The position numbers and the translations under genes are program-made. This document shows, piece after piece, positions 50,115-58,407 of a stretch of DNA of 64,000 bases (position 1 is its first letter; every line of letters begins with the position of its first letter). The stretch lies in the NCBI GenBank assembly GCA_012800735.1, contig JAAZIU010000028.1, forward strand, positions 191,245-255,244, given 5' to 3'. The notes under the pieces are model-generated. The model saw only the letters and a program-made list of their open reading frames with translations, had not been told where the DNA came from and made no database searches. Source of the stretch: Clostridiales bacterium. GTDB lineage: Bacteria; Bacillota; Clostridia; Oscillospirales; CAG-272.

Positions 50115-51221
50115 ATGGCAAATAAAAGTTTAGGTAAAGCTAAAAAGAAAAAGAATGATGAATTCTACACTGTATTTGAGTATATTCAAAAAGAAATGAA
50201 TGCGTATCTCGAATATAACCCGGATGTTTTTCGGGGAAAGACTGTTCTTTTGCCCTGTGACGATCCTGAATGGAGTAATTTTACAAAATATTTCGCACAA
50301 AATTTCGAATATTTGGGGTTAAAAAAACTGATAAGTACCAGTTTTGCGGTGGACAGCAAGGAAAAGCAGTATGAATATTTCCGTCAGATATCACTTTTCG
50401 AACTCCAATCTCCACTTTACGATGAGGAAATCTCAAATATGCGCGGAAAGATATTTACGCTTGAAAAAGATGAAAACAAATCAGGTGTCATAGATATTGA
50501 TGACTTAAAATGGAAGTATTTAGAGGGTGATGGGGATTTCCGCAGTGACGAAATTAAGGCTTTGCGTGATGAAGCGGATATTATAGTTACAAATCCACCA
50601 TTTTCGCTTTTTCGGGAATTTGTAGCTTGGGTAATGGAAGCCGAGAAACAAATTGTAGTTATAGGCAATCAAAACGCCATAACTTATAAAGAAATATTCC
50701 CTCTGCTAAAAGAAAACAAACTATGGATTGGTGCAACAAATAATGGAAAAGATATGGTTTTTGAAGTACCAGAAGGAGCCAAAGTAGCACCTAAAGATAA
50801 GGAGAAAGCTGAAAAATTAGGTTATAAGGGGAATTATACAAGATTAGGTAATGCATGCTGGTTTACAAATATTGATCATGGACGCCGACATCAGCCACTT
50901 ACCTTAATGACAATGGCAGACAACTTAAAATATAGCAAACATAAGCAGATTAGAGAGCAAGGTTATTTAAAGTATGATAATTATGATGCTATCGAAGTTC
51001 CGTATGTTGATGCTATACCAAGTGATTATTTTGAAGATATGGGTGTACCAATTACTTACCTTGACAAACATAATCCTGACCAATTTGAAATTATTGGAGC
51101 AACCGAAAGCGAAGGTAAAGGGTTTTCAGCTGGATTGTGGAATTCAGATAGTGGAACTGCGCAACCCGTCGTCAACGGCGAGAGAAAATACAAGAGACTG
51201 TTCATTAAACACAAAATATAA
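50115..51221 (+). CDS. EcoRI-family adenine-specific DNA methyltransferase
   Basis: 368 residues. The order of landmarks matches M.EcoRI: an N-terminal KKKKNDEFYT, then PCDDPEWSNFTKYFA, the catalytic motif IV NPPFSLFREF near 157, SITYKE-like AITYKEIFPLL, GRRHQPLTL, KYDNYDAIEV, GVPITYLDKHNPDQFE near 310, and RLFIKHKI at the end. It methylates N6 of adenine in a specific DNA sequence. AAAGGTGGG precedes the ATG. Codon use and base composition are markedly AT-rich compared with all neighbours, a sign of horizontal transfer. The gene is followed after 105 nt by a DUF262-HNH gene, not by an EcoRI-type endonuclease gene. Confidence 0.93.
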   Translation: MANKSLGKAKKKKNDEFYTVFEYIQKEMNAYLEYNPDVFRGKTVLLPCDDPEWSNFTKYFAQNFEYLGLKKLISTSFAVDSKEKQYEYFRQISLFELQSPLYDEEISNMRGKIFTLEKDENKSGVIDIDDLKWKYLEGDGDFRSDEIKALRDEADIIVTNPPFSLFREFVAWVMEAEKQIVVIGNQNAITYKEIFPLLKENKLWIGATNNGKDMVFEVPEGAKVAPKDKEKAEKLGYKGNYTRLGNACWFTNIDHGRRHQPLTLMTMADNLKYSKHKQIREQGYLKYDNYDAIEVPYVDAIPSDYFEDMGVPITYLDKHNPDQFEIIGATESEGKGFSAGLWNSDSGTAQPVVNGERKYKRLFIKHKI

Positions 51222-51326
51222 TGTGATTATGAGAATACCAATAAAAGTAAACTAATTCATACTACACGGCGATGAAAGTGTCTATTCTATTTATGCTAGG
51301 ATATTTATTAAGTGGAGGCGCTACTG

Positions 51327-52502
51327 ATGAATACTACACTTGTTACAGACATAACAGTAGAACAAATCTGTAAGGGTTTTGTTTATAACAAATTAGAGGG
51401 CAAGGGACTTTTCGGATTATCTGGTAAGTTGGTAATTCAGCCTGAATATCAGCGTAATTATCTTTATGCTGAAAACAAGAGGGAAGAATCGGTTATACAC
51501 TCTGTTTTAAAGGGCTATCCATTGGGACTAATTTATTTTAACAAAGTCGGAAATGACCGATATGAAATTCTTGACGGACAACAACGTGTTACCAGTTTAG
51601 GACGTTTTCTTACAGGTAAATTTCCACTATTTGATGCGGACGGAAAGCCCCACTACTATTCTGGTTTACCCGATGATATAATACGAAAAATCAACGAAAC
51701 GACTCTTACGATTTATATATGCGAGGGCGATGAAAGCGAAATAAAGGCATGGTATAAGACTATAAACATTGCAGGGATTCCCCTTAATCATCAAGAAATT
51801 TCAAATGCCGTTTATTCCGGTCCGTTTGTCACGAAGGCAAAAGAAAAATTCAGTAACAGCCAAAACTCCAATATTCAGAAATGGAGTGCATATATAAGAG
51901 GCAAGGTTAATCGTCAAGATTATTTACGCACAGCGTTAGAATGGGTAGCTCGTAGCAGTAATGACGACGCTGTTGACGATTATATGAGTAAGCACCGTTT
52001 TGATACTAATATCAACGAGTTGGAAACATATTTTAATAGTGTTATTGACTGGATTTCCGGTACATTTATAGATGTTGAAAGTGAAATGCGCGGACTTGAA
52101 TGGGGACGGCTATTTGAAACTTACCACAATACCCCATATGACCCTGCTAAGGTGTCTGAAATGGTTCGTAAATTGTATGGCGACGTAGCAGTAAAGAGCC
52201 GCAAAGGTGTGTTTGAATACATTTTAGGGGGCTGTCAAGATACTCGTCTTCTTGATATTCGTGTTTTTGAAGATTCGACTAAAAAAGCAGTTTATGAGCA
52301 GCAGACAAATGTAGCAAAAGAAAGTGGGAAGTCAAATTGCCCATTGTGCTCATTAGGTAATGATAACAACTCAAAGCGGATATGGAAGTATAATGAAATG
52401 GACGCAGACCATGTTACCGCATGGAGTAAAGGCGGCGCAACGGATATTAATAATTGTCAAATGCTATGTGTAACGCATAATAGGGCGAAAGGCAATAAAT
52501 AA
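51327..52502 (+). CDS. DUF262 plus HNH nuclease domain protein, likely restriction or defence effector
   Basis: 391 residues from the ATG at 51327 (GGAGG 8 nt upstream; an in-frame GTG at 51312 is less likely). The N-terminal DUF262 (ParB/sulfiredoxin-like) domain has IQPEYQRNYLYA and the nucleotide-binding YEILDGQQRVTSL near 85. The C-terminal HNH domain has CPLC, DADHVTAWSKGG, and NNCQMLCVTHN, so the zinc cysteines and catalytic His are intact. DUF262 proteins of the GmrSD and SspE type use nucleotides and act against modified DNA or phage. The HNH is C-terminal here in place of DUF1524. AT-rich like the methyltransferase gene; the two probably form one system. Confidence 0.88.
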   Translation: MNTTLVTDITVEQICKGFVYNKLEGKGLFGLSGKLVIQPEYQRNYLYAENKREESVIHSVLKGYPLGLIYFNKVGNDRYEILDGQQRVTSLGRFLTGKFPLFDADGKPHYYSGLPDDIIRKINETTLTIYICEGDESEIKAWYKTINIAGIPLNHQEISNAVYSGPFVTKAKEKFSNSQNSNIQKWSAYIRGKVNRQDYLRTALEWVARSSNDDAVDDYMSKHRFDTNINELETYFNSVIDWISGTFIDVESEMRGLEWGRLFETYHNTPYDPAKVSEMVRKLYGDVAVKSRKGVFEYILGGCQDTRLLDIRVFEDSTKKAVYEQQTNVAKESGKSNCPLCSLGNDNNSKRIWKYNEMDADHVTAWSKGGATDINNCQMLCVTHNRAKGNK

Positions 52503-52565
52503 GCAAACAAAAACAGCAGTAATCCGTCTTTAAACCGGACAATTCTTTCCGTTTCTCGCCCGCGC

Positions 52566-52594
52566 TTGACATTTCCGTGTTATAATAGTATAAT
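52566..52594 (+). promoter_or_regulatory. Consensus sigma-A promoter for the first PfkB gene
   Basis: TTGACA (52566-52571), 17-nt spacer, TATAAT (52589-52594), 45 nt before the ATG at 52639. Confidence 0.85.
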
Positions 52595-52638
52595 AATATC
52601 GTAAGATATCCGAAATAAAATCCGAAAGGCGGAATAAT

Positions 52639-53712
52639 ATGAAACAGATAAAACAAGACGCAAAATACGCAATGGTAGTTCCTTCCTCGATGGGAGTCAG
52701 AATCTGCCCTCCGTCGGGACAGCCGGTTCAGTCGAGCGACCTTTTCATCATGCAGGCGACCTCCGCCGAGACGAATGTGCTTTCGATCTCGTCCTATCTC
52801 GGCAAACGCACGAAGGTGCTTACCGCTTTTGTAAAAGGCAGCCCGATAGCCGACTATATCAAGCGCGATCTGCGTTCCCGCGGAATTGAATACGACGGAC
52901 CGGAAGTGCCGCAGGGCGGTCCCTGGGGCTACCGCCATCAGTTCAACGTCGCCGATTCCGGCTACGGCTCTCGCGGTCCCCGCGTCTGGAACGACCGCTC
53001 CGGCGAAGTCGGCCGCACTCTCGACGCTTCGAATTACGATCTTCAGAAGCTGTTCGCCGAGGACGGCGTCGGCATACTCCATATTTCCGGACTTATAGCG
53101 GCGCTTTCCGAACAGACGACCAAATTCTGCCTTGAGCTTGCCCGGACGGCGCATAAATACGGCACCGTCGTCAGCTTCGACTTAAACCACCGCGCCTCTT
53201 TTTGGCTTAACCGCGAAGAGGAACTCCGCGCTTCCTTTACCGAAATAGCCTCTCTTGCCGACGTTCTTATCGGCAACGAAGAAGATTTCCAGCTTGCCCT
53301 CGGAGTAAAGGGACCGGAGGCGGGCGGCAAGGACATCGACCAGATAGACACCTTCAAAGCGATGATCACCGCAGCGAAAGCGGCGTTCCCGAACGTCTCG
53401 GTATTCGCGAACACCCTGCGCCAGGTCGTCGACGTCAACACTCATATCTGGGGCGCGATTCTGCTTGCGGACGGCGAGTGGTTCGTCGCCGAACCCCGCG
53501 AGATTCATGTCCTCGACCGTATCGGCGGCGGAGACGGCTTTGTCGGCGGAATGCTTTACGCGATGCTTCAGGGCTGGGAGAGGGAAAAATGGGTGCAGTT
53601 CGGCTGGGCGACAGGCGCGCTCGCTACCACCTTCCTCACCGACTACGCTCAGCCCGCCGATGAAGAGCAGGTCTGGAGCATCTGGAAAGGCAACGCAAGA
53701 GTTAAAAGATAA
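52639..53712 (+). CDS. PfkB-family sugar kinase (2-keto-3-deoxygluconate-kinase-like)
   Basis: 357 residues. The C-terminal PfkB signature DRIGGGDGFVGGMLYAML contains the catalytic Asp; the N-terminal part starts with a longer leader than ribokinase. Motifs VSFDLNHRASFW and IGNEEDFQLAL are typical of the KDG-kinase branch. It would phosphorylate a sugar acid or ketose with ATP. AAAGGCGG precedes the ATG. It heads a plus-strand run with a cyclase-family hydrolase and a second PfkB kinase, which together suggest sugar-acid catabolism. Confidence 0.88.
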   Translation: MKQIKQDAKYAMVVPSSMGVRICPPSGQPVQSSDLFIMQATSAETNVLSISSYLGKRTKVLTAFVKGSPIADYIKRDLRSRGIEYDGPEVPQGGPWGYRHQFNVADSGYGSRGPRVWNDRSGEVGRTLDASNYDLQKLFAEDGVGILHISGLIAALSEQTTKFCLELARTAHKYGTVVSFDLNHRASFWLNREEELRASFTEIASLADVLIGNEEDFQLALGVKGPEAGGKDIDQIDTFKAMITAAKAAFPNVSVFANTLRQVVDVNTHIWGAILLADGEWFVAEPREIHVLDRIGGGDGFVGGMLYAMLQGWEREKWVQFGWATGALATTFLTDYAQPADEEQVWSIWKGNARVKR

Positions 53713-53839
53713 TTTGATCATCATATCCCCCCGCCCGAAGCCGCCGCGCTTTGCGGCGGGGGAAATTTTTATAAAGAAACGGCAAAAGAAGCAAACCCGC
53801 TGTTTGGCCGTATTTAACCATATTGGAGACTTTAACACG

Positions 53840-54427
53840 GTGAAAATCATCGATATATCGCAGGAGGTCTTGTCCTCTGAGGTTTATCCGGGCGACCCGA
53901 AACCGGAAGGCGAGAAGATAAGCTCAATCGAAGACGGAGAGCTGTATAACCTTTCCCGTTTTTCCATGTGCGCTCACAACGGCACGCATATCGATGCGCC
54001 GTCGCATTTTATCAAAGACGGAAAGACGGTTGACCGGCTTCCTTTGGATGTTTTCGTCGGCGATTGCTCGGTGATATATCACAAGGGAAACGTTACGGCG
54101 GAAGATGCCCGGGCAATACTGCAAAAAGCGGCGGATACGGGGGCTTCGGAGCGGATACTTATCTCAGGCGACGCCGTTGTTACCGCCGAAGCTGGGAGGG
54201 TATTTGCCGAATCGGGAATTAAACTCATCGGAAACGAAAGCCAGACCGTCGGACCGGAAGACGCGCCCGCCGAAGTTCATAAAATCTTGCTCGGCGCGGG
54301 GATAATACTTCTGGAAGGCGTTGCGCTGAAAAATGTCGCCGAGGGAAAGTATTTTCTGAACGCAGCCCCGCTGAATTTAGCCGGATTTGAGGGTTCCCCC
54401 TGCCGGGCGTATTTGATTGAAGTGTAA
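53840..54427 (+). CDS. Cyclase-family hydrolase (kynurenine-formamidase-like)
   Basis: 195 residues from a GTG at 53840 with GGAG upstream. The frame is open far upstream but only over the PfkB gene. The family metal-binding motif HxGTHxDxPxHF reads CAHNGTHIDAPSHF near residue 45. Further conserved segments are ISGDAVVTAEAGRV and IGNESQTVGPED. Such enzymes hydrolyse amides or lactone-like bonds (kynurenine formamidase, isatin hydrolase). Next to two sugar-acid kinases a lactone substrate is conceivable, but this is speculative. It ends 74 nt before the next kinase gene. Confidence 0.85.
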   Translation: MKIIDISQEVLSSEVYPGDPKPEGEKISSIEDGELYNLSRFSMCAHNGTHIDAPSHFIKDGKTVDRLPLDVFVGDCSVIYHKGNVTAEDARAILQKAADTGASERILISGDAVVTAEAGRVFAESGIKLIGNESQTVGPEDAPAEVHKILLGAGIILLEGVALKNVAEGKYFLNAAPLNLAGFEGSPCRAYLIEV

Positions 54428-54501
54428 TTCCGGTTTTTGAACGCTAAAGAAAGGAGAGCGCAGCGCTACAAATTCAAAATGTTTTGCTGCCGACAATAAA
54501 T

Positions 54502-55524
54502 ATGGCTGATGTAATCTGTTTCGGTGAAATAATGATGCGGCTGACCCCGCCCGGATACGCGAGGTTTTTGCAAGCCTCCTCTTTTGAACTTGACTTCGGA
54601 GGAGCGGAGGCGAATGTCGCCGTCGCGCTGGCGCAGCTCGGAGTTTCCGTCGATATGGTGACGGCTTTTCCCGAAAACGACTTGGGTCAGGCGGCGATAA
54701 ACGTTCTTCGGAGCTATGGCGTCGGCGTCGGCAAAATTCTCCGCCGCGAGGGAAGAGTCGGAATATATTTCCACGAAAAAGGCGCTTCGCAGCGCCCGTC
54801 AAGAGTGATATACGACCGCAAAGGCTCATCCGCCGCGCTCGCCGATCCGTCCGAATATAATTGGGAGGAAATACTCGGCGGCGCGCGCCTTTTCCACTTC
54901 ACCGGGATAACTCCGGCGATAAGCTCCGCCGCTGCGCAGGCGGCGGAAGACGCGCTGAAAAGCGCGAAACGGCTCGGCATAAAAGTTAGCTGTGACCTCA
55001 ACTTCCGCAAAAATCTTTGGGACGCCGAGACTGCCGGTAAAACGATGGGTCGCCTCTTGCGTTACACCGATGTTCTTTCCTGCGGGCTTGACGATTTAGC
55101 CGCGATGTTCGGGATAAAAACCGACGCGCCCGACAGGGATAACATCCCGGAAAGCGAATATTCAAGGATAGGCGCCGAGCTGAAAGAACGCTTCGGCATA
55201 ACGACTGCGGTATTTTCGATGAGAAAGTCGATATCTTCGTCGGAAAACGACTACGCCCTCCGGATTTACGACGCCGAAACCGGAGAGATTTACGATTCCG
55301 CCGAATATCATATAATTATAGTAGACAGGATAGGCGGAGGGGACGCCGCGGCCGCCGGAGTTATATACGGTATGCTGAAAGGTTATTCCCCTCAGAAGAC
55401 GGCGGATTTCGCCGCAGCCTGCGCCGCGTTCAAGCACAGCGTCGAGGGGGACTTTACCTCGGCTTCAAAAACCGAGATCGACGCGCTCATCGAAAACGGC
55501 GGCAGCGGTCGGGTCAGCCGATAA
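54502..55524 (+). CDS. PfkB-family sugar kinase, KdgK-like
   Basis: 340 residues from the ATG at 54502, the position usual for KdgK (MADVICFGEIMMRL). Upstream AAGGAGAG is too far (about 45 nt), so initiation is unclear. It has GGAEANVAVALAQLG near 32, CDLNFRKNLWDAET and the signature DRIGGGDAAAAGVIYG, with catalytic Asp present but Ala replacing the usual Phe after it. Likely 2-keto-3-deoxygluconate kinase. No KDPG aldolase is seen in the window. Confidence 0.88.
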   Translation: MADVICFGEIMMRLTPPGYARFLQASSFELDFGGAEANVAVALAQLGVSVDMVTAFPENDLGQAAINVLRSYGVGVGKILRREGRVGIYFHEKGASQRPSRVIYDRKGSSAALADPSEYNWEEILGGARLFHFTGITPAISSAAAQAAEDALKSAKRLGIKVSCDLNFRKNLWDAETAGKTMGRLLRYTDVLSCGLDDLAAMFGIKTDAPDRDNIPESEYSRIGAELKERFGITTAVFSMRKSISSSENDYALRIYDAETGEIYDSAEYHIIIVDRIGGGDAAAAGVIYGMLKGYSPQKTADFAAACAAFKHSVEGDFTSASKTEIDALIENGGSGRVSR

Positions 55525-55553
55525 AACAGACCTGCTTTTCAAAGGATAATCAA

Positions 55554-56102
55554 ATGGAGATAAAGAAAATCATAATCGCCGCCGTTGCCGGAGTCGCCGT
55601 GATCGCCATCGCCGCGTTCTTTATAAGCTCCTGCAAGGATAAAAATAACTACCCGATTTTGGATCGCGATCCGGGAATGGTTTATATCCCGCCGGAGACG
55701 AAGATAATCTACGCCGACAAAACCGACAATGGGTATTACAGAGCCGAAGCGGAGCAGCTGACGGACACCACAATCCGGGTAAGATACAAGATTTGCTCGC
55801 CGGAAGGAGACACCGATTTTGACACCGGCGAGATATTCAATTCGATGTATTATCCTCTTTCTCATCTTTATGACGAAGGCGGCTTTTACGACGCTGATTT
55901 TGTCGCGGATGAAGAGCCTCGGTCCGACGGCGCCGCCGTGCGTTTTCTCTGCTTTGAATATGAAACCGAAAAAAAGGTAATTATATATTCGCAGGAACTT
56001 CCGGAGGAAGCGAGGGCGGTATTCGACCGCGCGTATGAGATTTTTGAAGAGATACGCGCCGGAAAGAGATATCCGAGCGAGTCGGCCGAGGAGGGCTCAT
56101 GA
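55554..56102 (+). CDS. Putative lipoprotein or single-pass envelope protein, unknown
   Basis: 182 residues. An N-terminal hydrophobic helix (MEIKKIIIAAVAGVAVIAIAAF) ends in ISSC, which could be a weak lipobox with Cys as the lipid-modified residue. The rest is acidic and rich in Tyr and Asp, with no family I recognise. AAAGGA precedes the ATG. It overlaps the next gene by 4 nt (ATGA) and is part of a three-gene set of small envelope proteins downstream of the second PfkB kinase. Confidence 0.6.
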   Translation: MEIKKIIIAAVAGVAVIAIAAFFISSCKDKNNYPILDRDPGMVYIPPETKIIYADKTDNGYYRAEAEQLTDTTIRVRYKICSPEGDTDFDTGEIFNSMYYPLSHLYDEGGFYDADFVADEEPRSDGAAVRFLCFEYETEKKVIIYSQELPEEARAVFDRAYEIFEEIRAGKRYPSESAEEGS

Positions 56103-56374
56103 TAACGATATTCAACAGAAAAAAACTCGCCGTCGATACCTCAAGTCAGGAGATTACCCGCGTCACGCTCAAGCTGAAAGCCGCGGGAATAAAATACGAG
56201 CTTCGCACGTCAAGAAGCCAGTCGTCGTTCGGAATGATGCTTCACGGATCGATGAGCGCCGGCATCGGTCACGGCGCGGGCGGCGCCAACGCGGGGATAG
56301 GCCCGCTGTTCTTCGTTTACACGGTCTATGTGGCGCGGAAAGACTTTGAACGGGCGAAGGAAGCGATAAACTGA
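56099..56374 (+). CDS. Small DUF2007-like protein
   Basis: 91 residues. It resembles putative signal-transducing (DUF2007) proteins in shape: a beta-alpha-beta start (EITRVTLKLKAAGIKYELRTS), a Gly/Ala/His-rich loop (MSAGIGHGAGGANAGIG) in the middle and a second half VYTVYVARKDFERAKEAI. Function unknown. It starts within the stop of the preceding gene and is followed after 27 nt by a membrane-protein gene. Confidence 0.6.
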   Translation: MITIFNRKKLAVDTSSQEITRVTLKLKAAGIKYELRTSRSQSSFGMMLHGSMSAGIGHGAGGANAGIGPLFFVYTVYVARKDFERAKEAIN

Positions 56375-56401
56375 CCTTTTCCAAAGAGGGGAGGGAAGAC
56401 G

Positions 56402-56704
56402 ATGATAATTCTCAATATTGCCCTGGCGGCTGCCGGGCTTGCGTTTCTTGTGTTTGGTTATCTTATCTATTTCCGGAAGAAATACACCCTCGTAAACGGC
56501 TTTCCCCGTTCCGGCGCGACGAAAAAACAGCGCAGATATGCAAAGCTTATCGGAATGGCGGAGCTTATATCCGGTGCGGCGCTGCTTCTGCTGTCGGTCG
56601 TCTGCTTTGCGGTAGCGTCGGTGATTTTCTCCGCCGTGACGCTGATTTTGTCGGTAACCGCCGTTTGCGCGGTGCTTATCGGGATAAGTATGACGAAGAA
56701 ATGA
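56402..56704 (+). CDS. Small membrane protein, DUF3784-like
   Basis: 100 residues with three membrane segments (about 3-22, 54-74 and 77-96). The basic cytosolic loop GATKKQRRYAKLIG and an N-terminal YFRKKY resemble the DUF3784 family of Firmicutes, of unknown function. GGGGAGG precedes the ATG. It is the last gene before a bidirectional terminator. Confidence 0.7.
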   Translation: MIILNIALAAAGLAFLVFGYLIYFRKKYTLVNGFPRSGATKKQRRYAKLIGMAELISGAALLLLSVVCFAVASVIFSAVTLILSVTAVCAVLIGISMTKK

Positions 56705-56732
56705 AAAACGGACCCGTTAAAAGGTCCGTTTT
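56705..56732. terminator. Bidirectional terminator between small membrane and solute-binding protein genes
   Basis: AAAACGGACC (56705-56714) pairs with GGTCCGTTTT (56723-56732); flanking A and T runs serve both convergent genes. Confidence 0.85.
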
Positions 56733-56761
56733 GTTTATTTAAAAACCGATTTCATCCAATC

Positions 56762-58258
56762 TCATCCGATCTCATCCACCGCGGCGTTTATCTTATCCAG
56801 CAATTTTTCCGCCTTTTTCAGGCCTTTCTCATACATCGACGCGACGTTCGTCGAATAGCTGCGCAGCAGGTTCATTATGCCTTCGTTGTATCCGCCGATC
56901 TCGAAATACCAGCCGTAATCGTAGCTTCGGGTCGAGAAGATAAGGTCGAGCATCGCGGATGACTCTTCGTCGCGGGTGGTTTTGCCTTTGAGGGTGATTT
57001 CGTAATAAGCGGGAGTCAGGGTGTAAAGTGACTCATAAGCCAGCGCCTGCAGGATATATCCGGTGCGGGCAAAGCCTTCGTCATCGAAAGCGTTGTTCGG
57101 GATTGTGTAGAAAGCGGAAGTCCAGGAGGCAGAGCTGTTGTAATATCTCTCCTGATCCTCCGAGAAGAGCGGCAGTGGCAGCACGCCGAAGTCGGTGTCC
57201 ATCTCTCGCAGGGTAGTTATCGTTCCGAGGTGCTGGAGCAGGAAGAGGGCGCGGTCCTCCCGCAATGCTATCTGACCGTAATCGGCGTCGTAGCCGTTGC
57301 GCTGATAGGCGCAGGTGATGCTCTTGTCAAACGCAAAGGAGGCGAATTGTTCGAACACCGAAACAAATCTGTCGGAATAAAGCGTCAGCTCGATGTGTCC
57401 GTCCGCGTTTACCTCGCAGCACTTGATGCCGGAGGCGTTGACGATTCCCATCATGATATCGTCCCAGATGTATATCGCGTAGGTGTCGTCCTTGTCGTTT
57501 TCGCCGCTGCCGTCCCCGTCGGTGTCTTCGTAAACGCCGACGGTGTAGCTTTTCAGGTTGTCGATCGTCCACTGCATGGTATCGACTTTTTCGTAAAGGT
57601 TCGGCAGACCGAAGTTCTCCGCCATCTTTTTGTTGAAGTATATGCAGTAGGTGGAGGCGTTGTCGGCGGTGCTGATGTCGCCGGTCGTCATGAACAGCTT
57701 ATCTCCGAAAGCAAAGTCGGAGTTTGCGTACTGATCCCACCAGGGCATCGAAAGTTCGAGGTTCGGAACGGTATTCAGGTTGCGCAGGATGTTTGACGTC
57801 ACGGCGTTGCAGCAGCTGTAGCCGCTCATAACGGCGATGTCGTAGTCGTTTGAGCCGGCGGCGACCGATTTCAGAACATTCTGCTGTCCGCCGCGGTTAT
57901 CGACCGAAAAAAACTCTTTATAGCTGATTTTGACGTTGTAAAGTTCTTCGACTTTCGCCGTGCGCTCGTATTGGGCGTCGTTTATTACTTCGCCGTTTTG
58001 CTCCTCGCCCTTGAAGTCGTTTACCCAGTGCGCGCCGTGGAGATAAATATTATAGTCATACCCGCCGTAATCGGGCTGACCGACAAGCCCGCTTTCAAGC
58101 CGGGTGGAAACTTCCGCTTCCGTCGTCGCTGCATCCGGCGCTGCAGCTGCGGTTGTGTCTGCGGGAGTTGCGCCGCCGTCGGCGCAGGCGGTAAAAATTG
58201 CGGAAAATGTAAGCAGCGCGGCAAAAAGAGCCGCGGTTGTTTTTGCGAAAATTTTCAT
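56762..58258 (-). CDS. Extracellular solute-binding lipoprotein
   Basis: 498 residues. Signal peptide with lipobox FTAC (Cys near 25) and a Thr/Ala/Asp-rich linker (about 26-50). The mature part has the type 1 sugar-binding layout: YDIAVMSGYSCCNAV, WWDQYANSDFAFGDKLF and an acidic calcium-loop-like DTDGDGSGENDKDD near 243. AAGGAG lies before the ATG. It probably binds a sugar or oligosaccharide for an ABC importer, but no permease or ATPase gene is adjacent. A short TCATCC repeat (three 10-bp units) covers the stop codon at 56753-56780. Confidence 0.85.
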   Translation of the reverse strand: MKIFAKTTAALFAALLTFSAIFTACADGGATPADTTAAAAPDAATTEAEVSTRLESGLVGQPDYGGYDYNIYLHGAHWVNDFKGEEQNGEVINDAQYERTAKVEELYNVKISYKEFFSVDNRGGQQNVLKSVAAGSNDYDIAVMSGYSCCNAVTSNILRNLNTVPNLELSMPWWDQYANSDFAFGDKLFMTTGDISTADNASTYCIYFNKKMAENFGLPNLYEKVDTMQWTIDNLKSYTVGVYEDTDGDGSGENDKDDTYAIYIWDDIMMGIVNASGIKCCEVNADGHIELTLYSDRFVSVFEQFASFAFDKSITCAYQRNGYDADYGQIALREDRALFLLQHLGTITTLREMDTDFGVLPLPLFSEDQERYYNSSASWTSAFYTIPNNAFDDEGFARTGYILQALAYESLYTLTPAYYEITLKGKTTRDEESSAMLDLIFSTRSYDYGWYFEIGGYNEGIMNLLRSYSTNVASMYEKGLKKAEKLLDKINAAVDEIG

Positions 58259-58363
58259 GTATACTCCTTGTTTATGCTTGGGCAGGTTCAGTTTGCTTTT
58301 CTAATATATTAACATACCCCCGCCGAAACAGATACGCCGCAAAAATTAAATTATTGTTAAAAA

Positions 58364-58393
58364 ACCGGCGTCCCTTTTTTTGGAGACGCCGGT
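58364..58393 (-). terminator. Intrinsic terminator after alaS
   Basis: ACCGGCGTC / GACGCCGGT stem (9 bp), followed on the minus strand by TTTTTTAACA. Confidence 0.85.
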
Positions 58394-58407
58394 CAGGCAT
58401 TTGATTT

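Larger units (their letters stand above)
50035..52510. other. AT-rich island carrying the methyltransferase/DUF262-HNH pair
   Basis: Base composition drops sharply from about 50035 and recovers near 52510. The flanking genes (ThrE, PfkB) have the normal GC-rich composition. No integrase, tRNA site or long inverted repeat is seen; an 8-bp AAATAAGC occurs at both edges (50022-50029 and 52497-52504) but may be chance, since both include a stop codon. Confidence 0.6.

Noticed and set aside
50022..52504. Target-site duplication around the AT-rich island
   Set aside because: AAATAAGC at both edges is only 8 bp and includes stop codons; too short to call.
53465..53839. Extension of the cyclase gene upstream of 53840
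   Set aside because: The upstream part lies in the coding sequence of the PfkB gene in another frame; the family start matches the GTG at 53840.
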